Below are positions 9,042 to 17,814 of a DNA stretch of 64,000 nucleotides, piece after piece (within the stretch, counting starts at the first letter, position 1; each line of letters starts with the position of its first letter). This DNA is from Fischerella sp. PCC 9605 (lineage in GTDB: Bacteria; Cyanobacteriota; Cyanobacteriia; Cyanobacteriales; Nostocaceae). Both the position numbers and the translations under genes were made by a program. The stretch is taken from positions 1,203,946 to 1,267,945 of the forward strand of contig NZ_KI912149.1 in assembly GCF_000517105.1 (NCBI RefSeq), in the 5' to 3' direction. The notes beneath the pieces are model-generated. The model did no database searches. It was not told where the DNA came from and was given only the letters and a program-made list of their open reading frames with translations.

Positions 9042-9341
9042 CTAATTTACCATTATCTTAGTTTTTAGCTGTTCAGAAGATGTGCAGCTAACTGTTTCTT
9101 CAATAGGATAAATAACTGTTATATTCATATCTGAAGTTATGACTGGTGTAGCATCTGGCAAACTCCAAGCATCTTCCAATCTTTCCCAAGAAGGAGCAAA
9201 TGGAGGAAGTGCCAAAGAGCAAGCTTTCCAAGCTGCTTGAACTGGTGCTCCTAACTGCTGGCACATGCCTCCACGACGTCCCTCTGGCTGATAATAACGA
9301 CAATATCTACAAGCAGAAGTCAAGTCTTTAATGCTTTTCAT
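9042..9341 (-). CDS. Small Cys-containing conserved hypothetical protein
   Basis: 99 residues. The N-terminal part carries four Cys in the pattern CRYCRYY...MCQQLG...WKACSLALPPF, suggesting a small metal- or disulfide-stabilised domain; the remainder is hydrophilic. A similar N-x-C-x-x-C-K-F-Y motif occurs in the protein at 44541, but the two are not clearly related. The start at 9341 is the only plausible ATG. I do not recognise a function; the even spacing of Cys and aromatics argues it is a real gene. Confidence 0.6.
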   Translation of the reverse strand: MKSIKDLTSACRYCRYYQPEGRRGGMCQQLGAPVQAAWKACSLALPPFAPSWERLEDAWSLPDATPVITSDMNITVIYPIEETVSCTSSEQLKTKIMVN

Positions 9342-9976
9342 AATATATAGTGCCTTTGAAAGCTTATTTACATATCTAATTTCGCATATAGATATAAAAG
9401 CTGTTTTATACCAAAAAGTATATTTTGATGGACGTTATAGCGATCCCCGGGATAGAATTTGCTTTAGAATCTCTTTAGCTTCGTGTTATATATTTCAATT
9501 ATTTTGTTAACAATGTGATACAAGCATGTCAAAATATTACGCACATTTGTTTTTGGCTAAAAATAACTAGGGATCAAGGCTAAAAATAAACTTTTTGATG
9601 CGTAGCGGTTTTTAGTTTATCAGGAAGTTGCACAGTTAGCGATTATGCAAGCTGTATATTTTTGCATGGTTTAGATCTGAAAAACGTATTTTATGTAACG
9701 TTTGAAGAGATCATTTGAATAAGTCAAAAGTTTCCATCCAAGGGTAGAAGAAATAACAAAAGATAAGGAGCATTTGGAAAAAAGCCTGAACTCAAGCGAT
9801 TTGCCAGTTTGTAAAAGGGACTGGGGATTGGGGATTGGGAATTGGGAATTGGGTAAAGGTTAAAGGGTAAAGGGTAAAGTAATTTATTAACCTTTCCCCT
9901 TTTCCCCTTTCCCCTCTTGTTTTTCCGATGCCCCATGCCCTCTACTTAGCTGTTGCAGTTGCGATCGCCGTTATCT
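9342..9976. other. Gene-free stretch with low-complexity repeats
   Basis: About 635 bp. The half next to 9342 is AT-rich and must hold the promoter of the minus-strand gene at 9042. Bases 9819-9915 are tandem ggggattggg / gggaattggg and gggtaaagg strings followed by their pyrimidine-rich counterpart ccctttccccttttcc, able to fold as a long imperfect hairpin. ORFs across the repeats are spurious. Confidence 0.6.
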
Positions 9977-10534
9977 TCAAAAATTATTGGAGAAGCCTTT
10001 AGCAGCACACAAAGAACAAACACCCCAACGCTGGAGTTCGCCACCAGGTGTGGGACATTGGCACTCAGGACAAAGGGGTAAGTGATGCGATCGCTCTTGC
10101 ATTGCTTCTGCCCAATTTTCAAAAGCTGCATTGGCACTCTTGGCAGTGGATTCAACATCATGGTGTCTGTTTATTTCCTCACCAAGATAACTTGGATGGT
10201 AGCGCGGTAGAAGCGTTTGTGGCTGATTGTTAGTTTCTTTAGCAGCGTACCATTCAGCAGTGGAAAAACGAATATCTACCAAAGGAGTAGGTAACACTGT
10301 ATTTAACTTGACAAGTAAGCGCCGACGCTCAAAAGTTAAGTTCTGTGCCCAAGCAGCACTAGAAGTTGCTACTCGCAAAACATCGCGCTGAATCGACAAA
10401 GGGCGAGTATGAGCAGCAATTACTTTTCCGACAACTTCAGGCCAGCACTTGAGCAAACGTTGAAATGGCTGCTCTTGCAGCTTCGCCTGTAGTTGGAGAA
10501 CACCTAAAATATCATTAACAGAATTAAACGACAT
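9977..10534 (-). CDS. DUF721 / DciA-like protein with C-terminal zinc-ribbon-like motif
   Basis: 185 residues from the ATG at 10534 (MSFNSVNDILGVLQLQ); an in-frame ATG at 10561 adds nine residues without obvious ribosome site. Residues 1-100 are a DUF721 domain (FQRLLKCWPEVVGKVIAAHTRPLSI, then SSAAWAQNLTF), the family that includes DciA, a loader or partner of the replicative helicase in bacteria lacking DnaC. The C-terminus adds CPECQC...WGVCSLC, two Cys pairs like a zinc ribbon. A role in replication is inferred from the family only. Confidence 0.8.
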   Translation of the reverse strand: MSFNSVNDILGVLQLQAKLQEQPFQRLLKCWPEVVGKVIAAHTRPLSIQRDVLRVATSSAAWAQNLTFERRRLLVKLNTVLPTPLVDIRFSTAEWYAAKETNNQPQTLLPRYHPSYLGEEINRHHDVESTAKSANAAFENWAEAMQERSHHLPLCPECQCPTPGGELQRWGVCSLCAAKGFSNNF

Positions 10535-10719
10535 CCTAGTAAAGGGGTGCCACAATTGCATTTGGATTATGCAATGAATCTATGCTAACTTTCGATAGCA
10601 TCAGCATAAATGTATCTTTAAATAAAGCAATTGGCGATCGCTATTTAGCCAAAAGATGAAAAGCTGTTAGCTTTTAACTTGAGAATAATCCGGCAGTCTA
10701 AGTTTGAGGCAGATAGACA

Positions 10720-11997
10720 ATGAATCAAAACCCTCTGGTAGATTCGAGTGTAAAATCCTCCAAAACACCCGAGTTAAAGCCAGCACTTGCAGCAGCACTC
10801 TCCAGTTTAGAAGTAGAACTAGATCAAGAACTAGCCCGTTATCGACGCACCCGATTTACACATAAAACATCATTACAACCCCGTCTGGGTATTTCGATGA
10901 GCGGTAAACTCCAACAGTTAACTGCAATCGCCACAACAGAGGTAAAAACTCAGCACGCACCAAGTGCAAACAATAGTGAAAAAATTTCTTTGCCACTATT
11001 CCCAAGCACGACACCACCAATATCTGAATCGGAATCAAATACCCAAGAGCAAGTGCCAACAACAGTGAAGGAAAACTCCTCACAACAGCACACTCTCGAA
11101 ATGCCCTCAACCTCTGCTGTAGACAAAAAACAAACCACACCTATCCCTAATTCCGCCAGTATTGTGCCTGCAACGATTGGGGAAAATAAAAGTCAAAATC
11201 TTGTCTCGCAAAATAGCACCCCCAAGCCGCCTGATGATTATTTGGAATCATCAGAAGCACTGCTACGAAGTCTAGCAGAAGAACAACCCCCAACAAACAA
11301 GCGTAGTAATTCCAGCGACAGTCTGTTATCACCTTTAGGTATCGGCTCAATGCTGCTGCTATTGATGTCAAGTCTTACTCTTGGCTATGTAGTGTTTAAT
11401 CCGAAAAGCTTACCGCATTTGAGTCTAAATGGTTTGTTTAAGAAAAACACTCTTGACTCAGCCACAAATACTGAAGGTACAGGCGCAGACAGCAATATCA
11501 AAACTGTAGCGGAACCAGAACTTACACCCATACCCAAGAATCCCAATCTAGCTGCTAGCGAATTTCCAGAGGTAAAAAACCCCAATGATGTAGTTGGTTT
11601 GCAACCCAAACCCAAACTAACGCCAATAGCGACATCTACACCCAGCCCAATTCCTGCCACAACTACTATTGCCCAGCAGGTACAGCCAACCTCAGCCCCG
11701 ATGCCGCCAATTGCTACAACTACAACCCCCACCAAGCCAACTCCTACTCCTGCACCTAGTCCACAAAATTTAGATGATGCAGAAATAAAACCCTTGGCGG
11801 ATGGATTTTATCATGTCGTTATAGATAATCAGAGTGTAGAATTGTTTGCCAAAATACGGCAGGTAATTCCTGATGCTTATTTAGCATCTGACAACAAATT
11901 AATTTATCTAGGAGCTTTTAAGACCAAACAGCAAGTCAAACAACACATGCAAATGCTACAGGCAAAGGGAATTAATGCCAAGGTGCAGCAGCCTTAA
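10720..11997 (+). CDS. Membrane-anchored protein with Pro/Thr-rich linker and SPOR-like C-terminus
   Basis: 425 residues. Residues 20-50 hold a conserved-looking helix (LAAALSSLEVELDQELARYRR). A low-complexity Ser/Thr/Gln region follows; one membrane span at about 206-228 (LGIGSMLLLLMSSLTLGYVVF region) makes this a bitopic protein. A Pro/Thr linker comes next, and residues 350-425 (LADGFYHVVIDN ... YLGAFKTKQQVKQHMQMLQA) look like a SPOR-type domain, which binds denuded septal peptidoglycan. A cell-wall or division-site role is an inference. It is followed by the pspA/vipp1 pair. Confidence 0.65.
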   Translation: MNQNPLVDSSVKSSKTPELKPALAAALSSLEVELDQELARYRRTRFTHKTSLQPRLGISMSGKLQQLTAIATTEVKTQHAPSANNSEKISLPLFPSTTPPISESESNTQEQVPTTVKENSSQQHTLEMPSTSAVDKKQTTPIPNSASIVPATIGENKSQNLVSQNSTPKPPDDYLESSEALLRSLAEEQPPTNKRSNSSDSLLSPLGIGSMLLLLMSSLTLGYVVFNPKSLPHLSLNGLFKKNTLDSATNTEGTGADSNIKTVAEPELTPIPKNPNLAASEFPEVKNPNDVVGLQPKPKLTPIATSTPSPIPATTTIAQQVQPTSAPMPPIATTTTPTKPTPTPAPSPQNLDDAEIKPLADGFYHVVIDNQSVELFAKIRQVIPDAYLASDNKLIYLGAFKTKQQVKQHMQMLQAKGINAKVQQP

Positions 11998-12081
11998 GGG
12001 GCAAAACAATACGATACGATGAGGTCATAAACTCACGCTTGGCTTGGTTGCTGACTGGCGAAAAGTAAATGGAGGGCCGAT

Positions 12082-12786
12082 ATGGGACTGATCGAACGGA
12101 TCGGGCGGGTAATTCGTGCTAATATTAACAGTTTAATTGGGGCAGCAGAAGATCCAGAAAAGGTTTTAGAAAAAACCGTGATGGAAATGCAGGACGATCT
12201 GGTGCAATTGCGCCAAGGGGTAGCGGCAGCGATCGCTAGCCAAAAACGCACAGAACGGCAGGCAGCGCAAGCCGAGTCTGCTTCAGAAGAATGGTATCGT
12301 CGTGCCCAATTAGCCTTACAACAAGGCAACGAACTTTTGGCAAGGGAAGCTCTTAGTAAACGCCGTGCCTACCAAGAAACTGCTAAAGCCCTCTCTAGCC
12401 AGATTGAGGAACAAACCGACGTCGTGGCTAGGCTGAAAAAGGATATGCGCTCCCTAGAGCTAAAAATTACTGAACTAAGAACTAAAAAAGATATGTATAT
12501 TGCTCGCGCCCGTTCAGCAGAAGCTGCCGTGCGCCTTCAAGAAATGCTGGAAGGTGTTTCTGGTACAAGTAGTCTAAATGCCTTTGAGCGCATGGAAGAA
12601 AAAGTTGAACAACTAGAAGCCCAAAAAGAAGCAATAGCAGTTACTGGTACAGATGAATTGGAAAAACGGTTTGCAACATTAGAGGCTAGTGTTGATGCCG
12701 AACTGTTACAAATGAAAGCACAGCTACCTAGTGGTACGGAAAATACGCAATCAATACCACAGCAATTACCCAAGACAGAGGATTAA
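12082..12786 (+). CDS. PspA/IM30 family protein (PspA-like)
   Basis: 234 residues, mostly heptad-rich helix, starting with the amphipathic helix MGLIERIGRVIRANINSLIG and the PEKVLEKTVMEMQDDL stretch diagnostic of PspA/IM30. ESCRT-III-like members assemble on membranes to maintain integrity. It lacks the C-terminal extension of Vipp1, so this copy is the PspA-like one. It is followed 245 bp later by a second, longer copy. Confidence 0.9.
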   Translation: MGLIERIGRVIRANINSLIGAAEDPEKVLEKTVMEMQDDLVQLRQGVAAAIASQKRTERQAAQAESASEEWYRRAQLALQQGNELLAREALSKRRAYQETAKALSSQIEEQTDVVARLKKDMRSLELKITELRTKKDMYIARARSAEAAVRLQEMLEGVSGTSSLNAFERMEEKVEQLEAQKEAIAVTGTDELEKRFATLEASVDAELLQMKAQLPSGTENTQSIPQQLPKTED

Positions 12787-13031
12787 GCCGGATTGGTCAA
12801 TTACTAAGTTGAAAGAATATCTTAAGAATAAGGGTCATTGGTCATTTGTCATTGGTCATTGGTCATTGATTAGTAGTTTTAACTACTACCTCCCATATCC
12901 TGTCTTCATTTACTAATGAACAGCAGGACTGAAACAGTCCGGAAGGATTACATTGAAATAAGTAGCTGTAAAACAGTAAAAAAGCTAACTGCCAAACCAA
13001 GCGCGTAAATCTCAAAAGGAAAAACAAAGTT

Positions 13032-13808
13032 ATGGGATTATTTGATCGCATTCGGCGAGTAGTCAGCGCCAACCTCAACGACATGGTCAGTAAAGCCGAA
13101 GACCCTGAAAAAATGCTGGAACAAGCCATCCTGGAAATGCAGGAAGACTTGGTACAGCTACGCCAGGGAGTAGCTCAGGCGATCGCTGCCCAAAAACGCA
13201 CTGAAAAACAATACAATGATGCGCAAAATGAAATCAACAAGTGGCAACGCAATGCCCAACTTGCCCTGCAAAAAGGTGATGAAAATTTAGCACGCCAAGC
13301 GCTGGAGCGCAAGAAAACTTTTACAGAGACGGGTACTGCCCTCAAAGCCAGCCTAGAGCAGCAAACCGCTCAAGTTGAGAACCTCAAGCGCAATTTAATC
13401 CAGCTGGAAAGCAAAATTTCTGAGGCTAAAACCAAGAAAGAAATGCTCAAAGCCAGGATCACTGCTGCCAAAGCCCAAGAGCAACTCCAAGGCATGGTGC
13501 GGGGTATGAATACCTCCTCGGCAATGGCAGCGTTCGAGCGCATGGAAGAAAAAGTCTTGATGCAAGAAGCTCGTGCCCAATCAGCAGGCGAATTGGCTGG
13601 TGCAGATTTGGAACACCAATTTGCAGCTTTAGAAGCTAGTAGTGATGTTGACGATGAATTGGCAGCACTGAAAGCCCAAATGTCCCTACCAGGTGGTACA
13701 TCAAATCAACCCCAACTGCCACCCGAACAAAGAACCACTCCTAAAGTCAATAATGAAGTGGTTGACGCCGAGTTGGACTCGCTACGCAAGCAATTGGATC
13801 AAATGTAA
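13032..13808 (+). CDS. vipp1: Vipp1/IM30 (PspA family with C-terminal extension)
   Basis: 258 residues with the same helix plan as its upstream neighbour (MGLFDRIRRVVSANLNDMVS, PEKMLEQAILEMQEDL). After a Pro/Gln linker it has an extra C-terminal helix (VVDAELDSLRKQLDQM), the extension that separates Vipp1 from PspA. Vipp1 is needed for thylakoid membrane biogenesis and maintenance. An AAAAGGAAAAA stretch precedes the ATG. The two genes are a likely old tandem duplication; the 245-bp spacer allows independent regulation. Confidence 0.9.
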   Translation: MGLFDRIRRVVSANLNDMVSKAEDPEKMLEQAILEMQEDLVQLRQGVAQAIAAQKRTEKQYNDAQNEINKWQRNAQLALQKGDENLARQALERKKTFTETGTALKASLEQQTAQVENLKRNLIQLESKISEAKTKKEMLKARITAAKAQEQLQGMVRGMNTSSAMAAFERMEEKVLMQEARAQSAGELAGADLEHQFAALEASSDVDDELAALKAQMSLPGGTSNQPQLPPEQRTTPKVNNEVVDAELDSLRKQLDQM

Positions 13809-14010
13809 TACTTTGATAACACCTTTGGAAACTAATCCCACACCTGTTGGTTGTGGGATTTTGCGTCATTTGTCAATAGTTAATTATTAATTATTATTAA
13901 TGGTTAATAGTGAAAAATAACTATTGATCGCTTGCTATGGACGATTGACTACTTTGGGATAGAGTAATTTGTGTGTCAACCGAAAACGATACCACCTGAT
14001 GGAGACTGAA

Positions 14011-14340
14011 ATGAATAAGGGTGTAAAAGTTATAACTGATGCTGAGTTTGAAACCGAAGTATTAAAAGCTGAGGTGCCAGTATTGGTTTACTTTTGGGCT
14101 TCTTGGTGCGGTCCTTGTACATTAATGTCCCCAATGGTAAACTTTGCTGCCAATACCTACAGCGATCGCCTAAAAGTGGTGAAAATGGAAATCGATCCGA
14201 ATCCAGTCACCGTCAAACAATACCAGGTAGAAGGAGTACCTGCCCTCAGGCTCATTCAAGGAGACAAAATATTAGCATCCACTGAAGGAGTCATTGGTAA
14301 AGACAAATTAGTTAACCTCTTAGATACTCACTTAAACTAG
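14011..14340 (+). CDS. Thioredoxin
   Basis: 109 residues from the ATG at 14011, chosen because GGAG lies ten bases upstream; the longer frame from 13969 adds 14 poor residues. The redox site is WASWCGPC (Cys pair near residues 31-34) and the cis-Pro loop is VEGVPALRL. It is a single-domain thioredoxin that reduces target disulfides in the cytoplasm. It lies 80 bp ahead of an aminotransferase with repeat DNA between, so cotranscription is possible but not shown. Confidence 0.92.
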   Translation: MNKGVKVITDAEFETEVLKAEVPVLVYFWASWCGPCTLMSPMVNFAANTYSDRLKVVKMEIDPNPVTVKQYQVEGVPALRLIQGDKILASTEGVIGKDKLVNLLDTHLN

Positions 14341-14430
14341 TCAATAGTCCAGAGTCCAGAGTCAAAAGTCCAAAGTCAAACACTTTTTGACCCTTGACCC
14401 TTGACTATTGACTATTGACCATTGACTAAA

Positions 14431-15651
14431 ATGCAATTTGCCAAACGTTTACAACCCCTACAATCAAATGTATTTGCTGATATGGACAGAGCCAAGGCAA
14501 AAGCTTTGGCTGCTGGACAGCAATTGATAGATTTATCGCTGGGATCTTCGGATCTGCCAGCCGCAGCACACGCGATCGAAGCGATCGCTCAGTCTCTCTA
14601 CGATCCGAGTACCCACGGCTACTTACTGTTTCACGGTACGCAAGCATTTCGCAAAGCAGCAGCCCAATGGTACGAGCAAAAATTCGGCATTTCCGTAGAT
14701 CCAGAAACAGAGGTGCTACCGCTAATCGGCTCTCAAGAAGGCACTGCCCATTTACCACTAGCAGTTCTTAACCCAGGAGATTTTGCCCTGTTACTCGATC
14801 CGGGTTATCCCTCCCATGCAGGCGGAGTTTACTTAGCTAGTGGTCAAATTTACCCAATGCCACTACTAGCGGAAAACGATTTTTTACCAGTTTTTGCTGA
14901 TATTCCCGTACATGTCTTGGCACAAGCGCGGATGATGGTGTTAAGCTACCCACACAATCCTACTAGCGCGATCGCACCATTATCCTTTTTCCAAGCAGCT
15001 GTTGCATTTTGTCAGCAACACAATCTCGTCCTGGTTCACGATTTCCCCTACGTTGATTTAGTATTCGAGGAAATCGGGGACTGGGATAAAAATCTTCCCA
15101 ATCCCCCATCCCCAATCCCCAATCCCCAATCGCTTGCTCCCTCAATTCTCCAAGCCGATCCAGATAAAACCGTTTCAATTGAATTTTTTACTCTTTCCAA
15201 GTCCTATAATATGGGCGGCTTCCGCATCGGTTATGCCATTGGGAATGCTGAGTTAATCCGTGCTTTGCGTCAAGTCAAAGCAGCAGTTGATTTTAATCAG
15301 TATCGCGGAATTTTAAATGGGGCGATCGCAGCCCTCAGCGGGCCGCAAGATGGCGTCAAAACAGCTGTCAATACCTTCCGCCAACGCCGGGATGTCTTTG
15401 TTAATGCTTTACATCGCATTGGTTGGCAACTTCCCAAACCTAAAGCCACAATGTACGTTTGGGCAAAGTTACCAGAACCTTGGAGCCAAGATTCTGTAGA
15501 ATTCTGTACTCAACTAGTCGAAAAAACAGGAGTAGCAGCGTCACCTGGTGCTGGTTTTGGCAAATTCGGGGAAGGCTATGTCCGCTTTGCCTTAGTGCAT
15601 GAGCCACCCGTATTAGAAACTGCTGTACGGAGAATTGCGGAGTTTTTGTAG
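14431..15651 (+). CDS. Class I/II PLP-dependent aminotransferase with in-frame repeat insert
   Basis: 406 residues from the ATG at 14431, just after gactattgactattg repeats. The fold-type I pattern is clear: YPHNPTSA (Asn contact), VHDFPYVDLVF (Asp contact), SKSYNMGGFRIG with the PLP-binding Lys, and a C-terminal VRFALVH Arg. It resembles LL-diaminopimelate/aspartate-type aminotransferases, but the substrate is not certain. Residues about 215-235 (WDKNLPNPPSPIPNPQS) are encoded by the cccaatccccaatcc repeat that elsewhere is intergenic; the insert sits between the Asp and Lys motifs, probably in a surface loop, and keeps the frame. Confidence 0.88.
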   Translation: MQFAKRLQPLQSNVFADMDRAKAKALAAGQQLIDLSLGSSDLPAAAHAIEAIAQSLYDPSTHGYLLFHGTQAFRKAAAQWYEQKFGISVDPETEVLPLIGSQEGTAHLPLAVLNPGDFALLLDPGYPSHAGGVYLASGQIYPMPLLAENDFLPVFADIPVHVLAQARMMVLSYPHNPTSAIAPLSFFQAAVAFCQQHNLVLVHDFPYVDLVFEEIGDWDKNLPNPPSPIPNPQSLAPSILQADPDKTVSIEFFTLSKSYNMGGFRIGYAIGNAELIRALRQVKAAVDFNQYRGILNGAIAALSGPQDGVKTAVNTFRQRRDVFVNALHRIGWQLPKPKATMYVWAKLPEPWSQDSVEFCTQLVEKTGVAASPGAGFGKFGEGYVRFALVHEPPVLETAVRRIAEFL

Positions 15652-15722
15652 CTATGGGATGGCTATGTAGCTGCACGCGATCGCCTTCTGAGTTTTCTAG
15701 ACCAGCGTAAACCCTCTAATTC

Positions 15723-16121
15723 AACGTGAGTTCGACGGGTTGAAAAATGTACAAAAAAAAGCTGAGACTGTATTTGGATAAAAAATACGCATGATGTCTC
15801 AGCAATGGAAAATATTGTATCTCGGTTGGATGTGACACAGATTTTTTGCGATGTAGATGATTTTTGCTCCTCATGGGAGAAGATGTGGCAACAAGTACCT
15901 CAGCTACCGTTAATGAGCGGTGAACGCCGCAGTAGCTCCAGGATGCACATCAGCGAGGTCATAACTATCGCTCCGCGCATTTCATGGCAGTGGTTATAAG
16001 ACTTTCAAGGAGTTCTATACGTTGCATGTACTGCCTGGTTGGCGTGGAGCTTTTCCAAACTTGGTTAGCTACAGTAGATTTGTTGCATTAATGCCGTGGT
16101 GTTTGATGCTGTTGTGTTGTT
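15723..16121 (+). mobile_element. IS982-family element, truncated copy A
   Basis: The left terminal repeat AACGTGAGTTCGACGG (15723-15738) is followed by the transposase start at 15805. Translation gives the IS982 N-terminus (IVSRLDVTQIFCDVDDFCSSW, then RMHISEVITI), a one-base frameshift near 15972, and then KTFKEFYTLHVLPGWRGAF...NLVSYSRFVALMP in the next frame. The rest is cut off by copy B at 16122. It cannot encode an active transposase. Confidence 0.8.
15805..16120 (+). pseudogene. IS982 transposase fragment (frameshifted, C-terminus lost)
   Basis: Frame one runs 15805-15999; the IS982 reading continues from about 15973 in another frame to a stop formed at the junction with copy B (16119-16121). 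Only about the first third of a usual IS982 transposase is present. The DDE catalytic region is missing. Confidence 0.8.
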
Positions 16122-16634
16122 AACGTGAGTTCGACGGATAGGAAGGGGCAAAAAGCTTGCTATGTAAGAATTGCTCAACTGGGATTCACGGCAGCGATCG
16201 CGCACAGTGGCGCAGACGAGCACGACGATTAATTGAGAAGAGGTAAAAAGTGACAAAAAAATGCCGAAACTAAAAATATCTAAGAAAAATCAAGGTTTCG
16301 GCTATGTCTACTATTGTATCTCGCCTCGACATCACACAAATTTTCTGCGATGTAGATGATTTTTGCTCCTCATGGGAAAACCTTTGGCAGCAAATACCAC
16401 AATTACCATCAACTACGTAAACGTGCGTTTAAGCGAGTCGGTCTATGACCATCTCAAAAATATTTGTCAAATCGAACCAGATCGTCATCGTAGTCCATTT
16501 AACTTTTTGGTGAATTTAATGGCTGATGAGCGCGGCTTATACCTATTTGCCCAAAAAACCTGCCATTGACATTTTATCCAAAAGATTTGCCTGCTCTACC
16601 TCCTGCCATTTTTTAGTCCTGTCGAACTCACGTT
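16122..16634 (+). mobile_element. IS982-derived element, internally deleted copy B
   Basis: It is bounded by inverted copies of AACGTGAGTTCGAC (16122-16135 and, inverted, 16621-16634), 513 bp in all. Inside, an N-terminal transposase piece (16304-16420, IVSRLDITQIFCDVDDFCSSW) is fused directly to the C-terminal piece (VYDHLKNICQIEPDRHRSPF to FAQKTCH, ending at 16569). The whole catalytic middle is gone, so this is a MITE-like deletion derivative. The first 180 bp inside the left end do not match copy A. Confidence 0.75.
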
Positions 16635-17087
16635 CTTTTAGGATCTCTAAAAGAAATTGCCGAAAGCAAGAAGTTCAAATTTCCCTCAAAACTCAAACTT
16701 CCTGCCAACGAACTGTATAAACTATTGAGTCGGGAACAAGAAGGATTTGTAATTGAATCTTCCACACATCAGGCATTGAAAACTAAAAACATAGTTATTG
16801 GCTTACCTCTAGACTATCCCCATTTCTGGAATGAACAATCAGAAGATGACATCCGCCAACAGGTATTAGAAGATCCGCAAGCTTGGAGAAGTGCGCTAGG
16901 ACGCTCCCTAACTCCTCAAGGCTTAATCATACCCGTAGTACCTCACTACCGAACATTTCCTTGGGTAGCTGTGGCAGGTAGACGGATTTTTACACAATTA
17001 GAAATAGTTTTTAGCGATCGCTACTTTATGGCATCCAGTGAATTGAATTTTCTCAATACTATTCTGCTTGAAAACGAAGCAGAGTAA
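16635..17087 (+). pseudogene. 3' part of an unknown gene, 5' end lost at an IS boundary
   Basis: An open frame starts directly at the right end of the IS982-derived element (LLGSLKEIAESKKFKFPSKL) and runs to a stop at 17087, about 150 residues. No good start codon or ribosome site is visible; the first internal candidate is a TTG at 16725. The sequence (IVIGLPLDYPHFW, ALGRSLTPQGLIIPVVPHY) looks like a well-formed protein I do not recognise. I infer a gene whose 5' part was removed when the elements inserted and deleted. Confidence 0.55.
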
Positions 17088-17169
17088 AAATCACACATTC
17101 AGACACAATCACATGACGGATGACTACCGCTTTGTACGAATACAAAGAATTTTTTCGTTAAAATTTGTA

Positions 17170-17592
17170 TTAAACTTCAGGTGCTTCTGGGCAAAAGTCA
17201 AGCGAAACATTTATATCAAAATTTTTGTAATTTGTGCTATTTTGATTTTTTAATGAATTAGGTAATGATAAAAAGTGTAAACTAACTTTAATTTGAAGTT
17301 TACCTTTTTGTCTGCAATTATTACCTATCGTTAGAAGCTCACATTGAATTCCTGGTTTGAGTAAAAATTTCCATTCTACTCGATTAAATATTCCCTGGGT
17401 ATTGACTTCTTTGAAATATTTTTTTATCAATGAATTGTGACTGCCAAAGTTTAAATCATTAGCTTTTGGTAAAAAATCTTGAATGATTTTGTCTTTCATT
17501 TGAGTGACTTTAAATTTAGCATTATCTAATAAAAGCACATCATTTTCGCTATTCAGTTGCTGAAATTTGTTTGGTAGAAACATATAATGCAC
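17170..17592 (-). CDS. KGK domain-containing protein
   Basis: 140 residues. The C-terminal half carries the signature of the cyanobacterial KGK family: GIQCELL, then CRQKGKLQIKVSLHF and a final DVSL-like strand ending LDFCPEAPE. The family is largely confined to cyanobacteria and has no settled function. An alternative ATG lies at 17583. The gene is isolated, with AT-rich flanks, next to the IS-disrupted locus. The KGK call is good; nothing more can be said about its job. Confidence 0.7.
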   Translation of the reverse strand: MHYMFLPNKFQQLNSENDVLLLDNAKFKVTQMKDKIIQDFLPKANDLNFGSHNSLIKKYFKEVNTQGIFNRVEWKFLLKPGIQCELLTIGNNCRQKGKLQIKVSLHFLSLPNSLKNQNSTNYKNFDINVSLDFCPEAPEV

Positions 17593-17814
17593 CTTTTTGG
17601 TAAATGGGTTATATTAGCATTGCTAATGAGTCAAATCAAATAACAAATAATACATTTATTGGATATTTATTAGCTGATTTATATAAAAATTGATTTATAA
17701 ATTTACCTCATTTTATATTCTTAGCTTTGTGCTATTTGTGGTTCTTAAAAGAACGGCCACAGATGCATACAGATAAACACAGATTCAACGTTACTTTACT
17801 ATAAAGACAATAGA

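Noticed and set aside
9724-9936. 70-codon minus-strand ORF
   Set aside because: Encoded by ggggattggg and cctttcccc repeats only.
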